NCBI RefSeq assembly: GCF_051020765.1
Contig: NC_134941.1
Span: 2,480,001 to 2,544,000 of the forward strand
Source: Lasioglossum baleicum
Lineage: Eukaryota > Arthropoda > Insecta > Hymenoptera > Halictidae
Length of the DNA stretch: 64,000 nt
Direction of reading: 5' to 3'
The number at the start of each line of letters is the position of its first letter. Position 1 is the stretch's first letter. The translations under genes and the position numbers were made by a program. Shown piece by piece: positions 37,694-47,340 of the stretch. The notes under the pieces are model-generated. The model saw nothing but the letters and a program-made list of their open reading frames with translations. It did not search any database and was not told the DNA's origin.

Positions 37694-39075
37694 GTACCCC
37701 GATACAGTTCAATATTTACATTCCACACCAACCATTTTCTCCATATTTCGTTTCCTGGATATTCAGAAAAAAATGATAGAAAGTGGTTAGTCTCATAAAA
37801 ATCCACAATCAACTCGGAATTAGTCGAATGTAGTAGGAACGTTATGCTGTACCTCATTATTTCGAAAACTTTATTAGCATTATTTAAACTACTTTAAAAT
37901 CGCTTTATTTGAACTCTCTTTTTACTGTTCGATCGTTCCAAACGGACGTGTCCCAAACTGTAATTTCTGAATCTTAATTTGATCAAATTTTCAATGAAAC
38001 ATTACATCATCGAGTAAATGCATCAAAGGAATTATACACCACAGAAAATGAATGCTTCAGTCGAAACGTTAATAAAAGCATTCGATGAATTTCGACAATT
38101 TTGTACAGCAGTATTCATAGGAACGGATCAATTAATTGATACATGCTATTTAACACGTTGATTGCAGAATTAGAATCTCTGAATATGCCACGAAATCGGA
38201 GAAATTAATTTCATGGAACGCAGCTGGAAATACTAGATTTCATCGCAATTATTTACACACTCTTTTTAACGTTCTTCTCGTATGTTATGTGAATGACATA
38301 AAACTTAATATTTTAGTCTCTACAGAGTATAAGTATTATAACTATGTACATATAGATGAAAATGCGTTCTTTATTGCGTTCCATCTTCAACCGTAATGAA
38401 AAGTGAGATTATATTTACAAACGGCGTAGATTAAATACTTTTTATAAATTTGAAGCTTTGAAATGATGCTCTATATAACATCTAACTTCTCAAGTCACTC
38501 AACTATTGTAGATTTTATAGCCATCTGTAGAGAACCTTCTTACTATTATATACATTAGTGCACGGTTAAACTTACATTAGTCACAGTTTTTACTTCTTTC
38601 AACACTCCGAGGTTCGACGTAGTGAGTCTATCTCGTTTTCGCTCTCTCACTTTGTCGAGTCGGACCTTGGGAAAAAATGTCCTGCTCGCGGGAAGTTAAC
38701 TACCGACTCTTGAACTGAACGGATTTATTAACAAAATTGGGCGCACGGATCACCTGGAGTTAACGACCACGTGTTTGTCGCGGGCGCTCGTTTCAATCTG
38801 TCTTCTTTTTGCAATCTGTTGGCGATCGTAATTATACAATTCTTCTGTTATTTCTTATTTGTTCTTGTTTCTGTTATTTGAAATTGATTTGCAAAACGGT
38901 TGGATTGACTTGCGCAACGGTGAAATTGATTTGAAAAACGGCGAAATTTATTTCCAAATTGGTGAAATTGATTTTCTGTTAATAAACACACATACATACA
39001 CCGTTCGTACTTCAACTCTATACGTAATTGTTTAACGAAGTGAATTATGATTGTGACAAAAAGGAATTGCTGCAG

Positions 39076-39746
39076 TACGCGTACAATACCGAGCCGGAGC
39101 TGTGTCCGACAGGCCCAATCATAGTTGCAGGGAAGAAGCAGGATCGAAAGGCGAAGAAGACTGAGGAGAAGACGAAGCCGGTGAAGGAGCCGAAGAAAAA
39201 GAAGAAGAAGGGTCGGAAAGCTACGGATGCGTCGTTCTTGAAGATGAGAGCGATGCTGCGGCGGGTTAAATCGGGCCAAAGATCGACTATAAGCCGGCCC
39301 GGGTTGTCCGCCGATCCGGCGTTGTTGGCGACAGTGTCCTCGTCCTCAACAGAGACGAAGCGACCGAAGAAGAAGAAGAAGGAGATCATCAAGTTCCGGC
39401 TGCCGGTGCCGTGCAAAAAGGAAATTTGCAAACCAAAGGTCTGTTGCTTCAGACGTAAGAGCGGGTCAAGGGGCAAGAAGACGGGAAAGAAGCGAGAGAC
39501 AAGGATCTCAAGCTTGACCTCGTCGATGTTGACGGATGGGTCCACGGTATCGGCGTCGATGAAGCAGCCTTACGGAAAGAAGGATCGTAATCGGGAAGCG
39601 CTTATTCGCTGGCAAATGCTGAACCTGCCCGCGGAGCTGCTGCAGGAAGTCCGGAGGGCCAAGAGAGACGTAAGAAGGTTCGCACTGTACAGAACAGTCA
39701 GGAAGAGACGTACGAGACGTGCCGAGACTGTGCAAAGGGAAAAACG
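39076..39746 (+). CDS. DNAI2: DNAI2 exon 9 (residues 591-814), basic tail
   Basis: The frame is open from 39028 to a TGA at 39748. I place the acceptor at TTGCTGCAG (39067-39075) because it keeps phase 0 with exon 8. The AG at 39039-39040 has the wrong phase. The product is very rich in Lys and Arg, with runs such as KEPKKKKKKGRK and ETKRPKKKKKE, a Cys cluster (CKKEICKPKVCC), Ser/Thr-rich stretches and a C-terminal RKRRTRRAETVQREK. I recognise no domain. Donor GTGAGA, phase 2, joins exon 10 in frame. Confidence 0.75.
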
Positions 39747-40097
39747 GTGAGAATGTGGACAAAGTTCCTTTGATTCGGGTGTACCCGGCTAACCGATAAA
39801 CTGGCCTTGTTCTGGCACGGTTTATGGTCACTGGGAAATTTGTTTTCGAACTTGTTGTTGTTGTTGCGTGCATATATTTCGTTCTATGGTGGACCGGGGC
39901 AGGTTGTGGCCGAAATAATGGCTAGACGGATGGCGTTCGGGAGAGTTTCCGGTTCGGGGAGTAGCCCGTAGAAAGTGATGTGACGCTTAGAATGCAATTT
40001 TAACTGTTTTGTGTTCTTGGAACTGGTCTTGATACAATACGTACTTTTACTTGTCTATTTTGCTCTGGGATAGAACAGAAGGTTTGATAGTCATGTA

Positions 40098-40779
40098 CAG
40101 TAGCGGACAAAAGTTTAAGACCGCTCTAAAGAAGACGATAACTTTTTAAATATTGTACTATACGATTTGAAATTTTTTGGGAAGCTAGAGCTATTAGTTT
40201 ACTAAAGGATGTGAAAAGAAATTTTTTCAAAAATTGCAATTGATCGGAATTGTTGAAAAAATACTAAAAGTTGAATTTTTAACTTTTTTTGTGGGCCTAT
40301 ATTGAAAATTTAAAAAATACGTTTTGTAGATCTGTGTCAATTAAACATATTCTGAAAATTTCGTCAAAATTGGTCGACGTTGCAATGAGCTACAAACGTT
40401 TAAAGATAGTAAAAATTGCAGATTTTCACGATTTTCGGCAATAAATCGTGAAAATCTGCAATTTTTACCATCTTTAAACGTTTGTACCTCATTGCAACGT
40501 TGACCGATTTCGATGAAACTTTCACAGTTCATCTAATTGACAAAGATTCACAAAAAGTATTTTTTAAATTTTCAATATAGGCCCACATAAAAAAATTAAA
40601 AATTCAACTTTTAGTATTTTTTCAACAATTCCGATCAGTTGCAATTTTTGAAAAAATTTCTTTTCATATCCTTTAGTAAACTAATTGCTCTAGCTTCCCA
40701 AAAAATTTCAAATCGTATAGTACAATATCAAAAAAGTTATCGTCTTCTTTAGAGCGGTCTTAACCTTTGTCCGCTACTG
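40098..40779. mobile_element. 682-bp palindromic MITE in intron 9
   Basis: Ends CAGTAGCGGACAAAAGTTTA and AACCTTTGTCCGCTACTG with TA outside both (40096-40097, 40780-40781). The arms pair almost throughout; the centre lies near 40440. It shares inner sequence (GTAGATCT, CTGAAAATTTCGTCAAAAT) with the element at 61687-62350. Confidence 0.9.
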
Positions 40780-41590
40780 TATATGGGGACATTACTTCCT
40801 TTTAGTTTACCATTATTTTCGTCGATTTTTGTTTGGTGTCATTCATATTTTCTTAAACTGTATAAAGTAGCTATTTATTATTTATAATCATTATATGTTA
40901 GTTTTAATTATGTATCTACATTTAAAACACTCTATTTTTAACGTAGGTTTATCGTAGGTAAAATGGTTTACTTATTTAATTTAGTTCTAAAACAATTTAG
41001 AAAATAAATAGAAAATAAAAGGATCCAAAACTACTAATTGTAGACGAGAAAAACTTGAAATTTATGAAAGAATGAACATTTCAAGACAAAAATTTCTTTT
41101 TCGAACGTTTCTAACGAGCGTATTTTTTTCTCCGACACAGAAGGCTTTTTACTGGATAAATAGCTTAACAATTTTTCTTTTAAAACATGACATCACATAT
41201 GTATAATATAGCGTAATGAAAGCAATACCAAGAGCACAGTATCTAAATTAGATCATTGAATTAGCCCTGAGATTAGCTACTACCCCATAAAGCTAAAAGT
41301 ATACAACGCTATTCAAAAGCGCTACGAAAACAGGAAAAAGCAACGTGAAACAATAAAAAATTACTTTTATAATTACATTTCCGTCCAACAGAAAAGCTTT
41401 TGCCCCGGACATTTTGTTCCACCTTTCCAGCGCAGATAAATATGTACTCTTTTTCTTGCGACTCGTCCTAAACACGTAGCTTCCGCCAGGTAGTCCGCGG
41501 GAAATTCAAACGTAAAGCATTCGTGAAATGCTTGATATAGAAAAGAGTTTCGCCGTAACCCACATTGCTCCAATTCTCCGTTGAAAACAG

Positions 41591-41927
41591 GCAAGTCAGC
41601 GAGAGCGAATGGTCGCGGAAAACGATCAGTGACGCGCACGTTAGAGGAAGTGAGGAGGAGGACTCTCCGGTGGACGAAGAGGACAGCTCGGAGGAAGACT
41701 TGCCGGTTAAAGGAAGACGGAAAGTAAAGATTGGTCCGGACCCGTGCAGTCCTCCGAGAAAGAAGAGCATCGCGAAGGAGTTCTCGGAGATGATTGGCGT
41801 CCCGATGCCGAAATCGACGACATCGATCGATGAAGGGGCGGAGGAGGGGAAGGCTTACATAAAGAAGACACTAGCCATGCAAGAAAGAGTTTATCCACGA
41901 ATTTCAGAGTTTCACACGATCGAGTAA
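41591..41927 (+). CDS. DNAI2: DNAI2 exon 10 (residues 814-925), acidic tail and stop
   Basis: Acceptor CCGTTGAAAACAG. Phase matches exon 9. Encodes an acidic, Ser-rich segment (GSEEEDSPVDEEDSSEEDLP), then PDPCSPPRKKSIAKEFSEMI and AYIKKTLAMQERVYPRISEF, and ends at TAA 41925-41927. No domain recognised. The acidic stretch could balance or bind the basic exon 9 segment, which is speculation. Confidence 0.8.
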
Positions 41928-42083
41928 CGCTAGAACGACGCTGTTTGAGGAATTTCTCTGCCGCGTTGCATCCGATCGAAACCGAACAACCGGTCGACCG
42001 ATCGCAGACATTTTCTACGGTGCCTTGATTTCGGTAATGAGTGCAATCCCGGGGGACCGAATGTCCCGAGACGCGCATTGGCA

Positions 42084-42122
42084 AATAAAATGATAAGGTA
42101 CCTTGAAAATTGTCGGAATAAA
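42084..42122 (+). terminator. Candidate polyadenylation signals of DNAI2
   Basis: AATAAA occurs at 42084-42089 and again at 42117-42122, 157-195 nt after the stop codon. Both are just before the inverted-repeat element at 42128. This would make a short 3' untranslated region. Confidence 0.55.
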
Positions 42123-42127
42123 AACTA

Positions 42128-42545
42128 AAGTGGGTAGACACGTTTCCAGGATTGCAAGGGTGCGGGATGCGCCTTCTCATTTCTCGATCATGCAAGGATG
42201 GTGTTTTTCTGTAGTCGAAAGCGCTAGATAGAAGATCAATCTAGGCCGCGATCGCCCTCAAAAGTCCTATTTTTACGTTTGATAGGCGTAATATGCATTA
42301 TTCTGAAGCATACAGCTGCGCATGTAGCTATTTTCATAAAGCTGCGGCAGCTACATGCTGCCAAATAATGCAAATTACACCTCGTAAACGTAAAAATAGG
42401 ATTTTCGAGGGCGATCGCGGCCAGATTGATCGATTATCTAGCCTAACGCTTTTCAGTACTGAAAACCCCCATCTTTGAATTATCGAGAAATCAGAAGGCG
42501 CATTGCGCACCCTTGTAATCCTAGAAACGCGAGTCTATCCGTTTA
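42128..42545. mobile_element. Palindromic MITE directly downstream of DNAI2
   Basis: The left arm contains AGGATTGCAAGGGTGCG and GCGCCTTCT; the right arm carries the inverse, ending around AATCCTAGAAACGCGAG. Inner arms (GATCGCCCTCAAAAGTCCTA and its near complement) pair around 42235 and 42420. The exact ends and target duplication are unclear. Confidence 0.7.
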
Positions 42546-42559
42546 ATATTGCTTTTAGC

Positions 42560-42970
42560 CAATCTATCTAACATCAAAGTCCATATCCAACATCCTCAAA
42601 AAGTACATGAAAGTGCTAACACATTCCAAAATTGAATAAAAATAATAGAATTCCTCTTGGAACAAATTACAAGACACTGTTGCTTTAATGTAGGACTATG
42701 CAATCTATCTAACATCAAAGTCCATATCCAACATCCTCAACAAGTAAAAGAACAATGCTAACACGTTCCCAAATTCAATAAAAATAATAGAATTCCTCTT
42801 GGAACAAATTACAAGACTCTGTTGCTTTATTATGGGGTATCCAATCTATCTAACATTAAAGTCCATATTCAACATCCTCAAAAAGTAAATGAACAGTGCT
42901 AACATATTCCAAAATTGAATAAAAATAATAGAATTCCTCTTGGAACAAATCACAAGACACTGTTCCTGAA
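42560..42970. repeat. Three-copy tandem repeat, period 141 bp
   Basis: AATCTATCTAACAT(C/T)AAAGTC begins at about 42560, 42701 and 42842. Each unit contains ATAGAATTCCTCTTGGAACA and ends near GACACTGTTGC. Copies differ at a few bases. Confidence 0.9.
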
Positions 42971-42979
42971 AATAGTGGC

Positions 42980-45655
42980 CTGACTGATATATGTAATTAT
43001 TGTAAATATAGATGTTAAAAATATTTATGATGGGTTTATAATCAACTTCAGTATCCATTTGTTGAATATCCACAGGACAAAGATTAGAATTTAAAAATTT
43101 CTGTGTGAGTCTGGTAAGAAATATACTTCTGTTCCAATGATGGTGATTATTTATGCAAAATAAAAATATTCTACCGGAATTGCAATAAACTCGAGCGAAA
43201 TAGAAATTTATTTTAATTATTAATGTGTTTAATAGGTTGAAAATAATATAATATATCATTTTTAAATTCTTCTAATGTTTTTACTGTTTTAGAGTACATC
43301 TACTCGTTTCTGACAAAAATGTAGTGATTATTCCACTTGTTTGTCAAACCTTTGGCTAATTTACCAAACTATCAAACCCTGCGTTAATGTCTACTGCCTT
43401 GACCAGTCAATAACTCTGCATGTAGAATTATTTCATTAAGCTTATCAATACCAGGATTTTTGATGTTAATGCTTTTCAAAATAAATCGATAACCCAACTC
43501 AAATCGATAATTGATATATTTTCGATATATTAATAGTTTAAATATATTTTTTAATACTCTTACTATATGGACAGCAACTTAGTATTATACATATTATAGT
43601 AACTTGCAGCTGTAGGCTCTGCTAATTCGCTTTCCCCTCTGAAATAAAAAATATCTGCTACTAAACATCATGATTGCTTATTGAAATTAATTAGAAAACA
43701 AATTCAGAATTATGTCATTGAAATAATCTATCCAAGAAGTAGTAAACGATGCTTCAAACAAGATATAAAATGATGTCACATAGGAAAGTTAGACTTTTAT
43801 TTAAAGTGGGATTTTGCATGAGATTTCATTGATACAGATTGTATGAAACAAAAACTGTAAAACCTTGCAAATACACCCTAAAGGAAACATTCGAGCTTTT
43901 GCGAAGGTTTGAAAATATTTTGCAACTGAAAACGTATCGTTTTTAGATACCTTAGCATGTTCTCAAGAGATAAATAACACAGGAAATGCATCAACTCAGT
44001 AAAGCAATATACGAAGATGATATTTACATAGACAAATAAATCTAAACCTATTCCATCGAATAATTGAGGTAATACAAAATTAATTAACACTGACCTATGA
44101 CTAATATTATTTTTAGCAGTTCTGTTTATTTACATAGTGCAGGACACTATTTTCTGGATAGTGTCTCATCATTTCGTTCGAGTAAAACTACCTAACTGAC
44201 CAATTTTCTGACAAATTCAACTGACAAATTTCATTATTTAATCACATGCTATACTGAAAACTGCAAAATCTACGTAAAAACACTCTTTATTTAAAAGAGT
44301 TTATTTAAAAATTTGGAAAGTTATTACTTTCACATTTTGTTTTACTTTCACGTTTGCACATTTTATGTTTCAATAACATATCGTATGTTTAAATTTTAAT
44401 ATAGATGGATCAACATTTTCGAGATGAATTTTCTGAAATTAATGAAAAAATTGAAACAACATTTTCTTGTAAACCTTACGTACATACGTAGATAGATATG
44501 ATTTGCAGCAATTTAGAGGATTTACCCTTAAATTTTATTTTACACCTCAATATAAACGATGGCTCTTTAAGAAAGAACAAATAAATTTTATTTTCTATTA
44601 TCAGTGTAGATTTAGTATTGAATTGATAATGTTTTGCATGATTCGTTTAATTTGTGGTTACATGTCAAATGCTGTACAAATGTTGGTTACAAGTCGACTA
44701 CGGATCTTTATGCATTTACGTTTGTTTTGTTTCTACAAAGGCTGTTTCCATTAAAAAAATAGGATTTGATGTCATTTCACTTACTCAAAAGTCGCCAGAA
44801 ATTGGAAAATGCATAAACACCGGCAGTCTAATTGCAAAGTGAATAGCTCTATTTACTATAGATATTATATAATATGAAGTCCTTACTCCGATAATTTTCC
44901 GTGTTATCTTATCATTTCGTTCGCTAGCGAAGCGCCGAGTCTCGGACTTTCGAGTTAATTCAATTCTCAGTCGTAGTTTTAACAGTGCACAATTTGGTTC
45001 AATTGTTGCGCAGTTAGTCCAGTTACACGGACCACGGTTTAGTTAATAAACGATGCAGTTGGGATTACGTTTCTTGAGTCCAGTTCGCGGGACAAGGGTG
45101 GAAAGACGCCAAGTTGCGCCGACATTTTCTCGTTAAACTGTATACACCGTTGCGTACCGGTTCCCCGAGGATCCAAATTAAATTTTTCCCGTCGCGATTT
45201 TCCTCTCTCTCTCTTGTTTGAAGCGCCGGATCGTAGAAAAGCACGAGAATGCTCTTTCTTGCATTCAACTATCTTGGAATTGTGGTTTTCGGGGATGGCT
45301 TTCGGGAGTATTGGGAAGCTTTCCTGGATTAATGCAACGTTTTCGGCTGCTGAAGAATAGGGGATGTTTTGCTTGTACGAATTGTTGCGTTCTCCTGGAA
45401 GTTCCATTCAAACCATTGATATACGACGTGGAATATTTATGGCTCCAAAGAGATCGCTACAAAACGCAAAGCACATATCGAGGAAGACATCGTTGAGTCT
45501 TGTAAAGATGTCGGGATTCCTTGTGGTACACAAGTTTCATTGCGCGAATGACAGGGTTGCTATTCGAATGGATTAATGCTTTATTTGACTTTGTTGGGAC
45601 CGTTCCTGTTACGATGTTCTATAGTATATTAAGTCTGATTTATGTATATGTAAGG
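42980..45655. other. Intergenic sequence without a supported gene
   Basis: AT-rich. It includes a decayed GACTGCGG MITE at about 43137-43330 (only the ATTTATGCAAAATAAAAAT segment is clear) and a better copy at 44696-44828. ORFs of up to 137 codons on either strand are low-complexity and AT-driven. The GC-richer part at 45040-45420 shows overlapping ORFs on both strands with no recognisable protein. Confidence 0.4.
44696..44828. repeat. GACTGCGG MITE copy, shortened
   Basis: Begins GACTACGGATCTTTATGCA and ends GCATAAACACCGGCAGTC followed by TA; about 60 bp shorter than the family. Confidence 0.75.
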
Positions 45656-45659
45656 TGTA

Positions 45660-46440
45660 CTATCAAGGAGAGGTCACAGCTGTGGACTCGCCGATTTTAA
45701 TGAAACTTTCTGTGCTGATTCTGGAGACAAAATAAGCGGACACGTGTCCGAGCCTTTTTACCACGTTTTTATTAGCTCGCTTTCTTGTCTGTCTGTCTGT
45801 TTGTTCGGTGCAAATTTTGCAATTGATTTTTTGCTAGTACTCATCTTTTACGAACGTATTTAACATATAATCTTTGGATATATCTGTATAATGCAGTTTA
45901 TGTTTGTTACATATTTATTTCCAAATCTATTTGTATTCTTATTTATTTACTTATTATACAGGCTGAGGCCAGACGGGTGGTACAACCGGGCAGGGGATGA
46001 TTCTACATGTAAAAACAAGTAGAAAAAAACGCTTCGTTTACAAGAAAATCGACTTTAAAGATCCGTCTGGTTCGTATGCTTTAGCTAGTATACGCAGACA
46101 GTAGAATTCGTTGGCCATGATCAGACGCGTCAGACGATTCCTATCAACTGCACGTGTATTTGCTCGTTTTCGAGAAAACAGATTCTCTGAAAATGCAGAA
46201 GAAAATGTTATTCTTTTTCTTCGACTTATTGTTACATGTAGATTCATCCCCTGCCCGATTGTACCACCCGTCCGGCCACACTCTGTATACAGAGGAATCC
46301 AAAAATTACATGTTAAATATCCTCGTGAAAAATAAGCACATTGGCATAAAAGCTCGGACACGTGTCTGCTTATTTTGTCTCTAGAATCACCATAAAAAGT
46401 TTCATCAAAATCGGCGATCCGAAAATTAATATTCTATAAG
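45660..46440. mobile_element. Outer inverted-repeat element hosting a nested MITE
   Basis: Arms at about 45690-45770 and 46340-46425 are inverted. They share CGGACACGTGTC, AATAAGC, TTTTGTCTC and the GAAACTTT segment. A second, unrelated MITE (45959-46285) lies between them. The outer ends are approximate. Confidence 0.65.
45959..46285. mobile_element. 327-bp MITE nested in the outer element
   Basis: Begins CAGGCTGAGGCCAGACGGGT and ends inverted as ACCCGTCCGGCCACACTCTG, with TA at 45957-45958 and 46286-46287. The arms extend through GGCAGGGGATGA and TACATGTA. No ORF with homology. Confidence 0.85.
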
Positions 46441-46630
46441 TTTTATATTGACTATTGTTATTATAAGTTTTTTCGTAATACTCTTTCTTCTATGAGTGAG
46501 AATAATATTGTATGTCTTTAATCGATTTCATTGAATTTATATTATTCAGATAGAACACAAGTCTTTGAAGTATGTGTACTATTGTAATGTGAATTTTAGA
46601 TGTTTATGTACGAAACACAATAAAATAAAA

Positions 46631-47340
46631 GTTTTTCATTCAAATTTCCTACGTAACGTCATTAAACAACGATGAAAGAAATATTGCAATTCAGGATCAT
46701 GCAAAATTGTAGAACATATACAACCTTGAATTTAAAACAAAATTTAGAAGAATTTTCATTCAAATTTCGTACGCGACGTCATTAAACAACGATAAAAGAA
46801 CTATTGCAATTCAGAATCGTGCAATATTGTAGAAAATATACAACCTTGTATATAAAACAAAATCAAAAAGAATCTTCATTTATAATTTTCATTTGCAACA
46901 TCATCAGACTACGATACAAGAAATATTGCAATTCAGGATCGTGCAAAATTGTAGAAAATATAGAACCTTGTATTTAAAACAAAATCTGGAAGAATTTTCA
47001 TTTAATTTTCATTTGCGACGTCATTAGACTACGATAAAAGAAATATTGCAATTCAGGATCATGCAAAATTGTAGAACATATACAACCTTGAATTTAAAAC
47101 AAAATCTAGAAGAATTTTCATTCAAATTTCGTACGTGACGTCATTAAACTACGATAAAAGAACTATTGCAATTCAGAATCGTGCAATATTGTAGAAAATA
47201 TACAACCTTACATTTACAACAAAATCTCGAAGAATTTTCATTTAATTTTCATTTGAGACGTCATCAAACTACGATACAAGAAATATTGCAATTCAGGATC
47301 GTGCAAAATTCTAGAAAGAATACAATCTTTTAAAAAAGAA
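46631..47340. repeat. Six-copy tandem array, period about 120 bp
   Basis: ATTGCAATTCAG(G/A)ATC recurs at 46684, 46804, 46927, 47047, 47167 and 47287. Each unit also has TTTTCATT(C/T)AA, a CGTCAT(T/C)A segment and GTAGAA(C/A)ATATACAACCTT. Alternate units look more alike (for example 46684 and 47047; 46804 and 47167), which suggests a higher-order repeat. Confidence 0.92.

Larger units (their letters stand above)
19066..41927 (+). other. DNAI2: DNAI2 gene, ten coding exons (whole locus)
   Basis: The gene encodes the WD-repeat intermediate chain 2 of axonemal outer-arm dynein, a cytoplasmic protein that helps anchor the motor to the doublet microtubule of motile cilia and sperm flagella. Joined exons: 19066-19248, 24118-24279, 26285-26385, 27172-27329, 29120-29297, 31283-31711, 35692-35974, 37418-37693, 39076-39746, 41591-41927. 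They total 2778 nt (925 residues) with consistent phases and GT-AG borders. The N-terminus (MEIKKVYVKKRLEFGKQC) closely follows vertebrate DNAI2. WD strand ends occur at about residues 197-201, 241-245, 289-291, 388-394 and 434-437. Human DNAI2 has about 605 residues, so residues about 591-925 are extra. In insects this protein is expected only in sperm and ciliated sensory neurons, which is family knowledge and not visible here. Confidence 0.95.

Noticed and set aside
39045..39545. A 166-codon ORF on the minus strand, rich in Phe
   Set aside because: It is the antisense shadow of the Lys-rich DNAI2 exon 9 (AAG/AAA codons read as CTT/TTT).
46631..47340. Regularly spaced repeats that might suggest a CRISPR array
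   Set aside because: Whole units of about 120 bp repeat, with no alternation of constant repeats and unique spacers, and the context is an insect genome.
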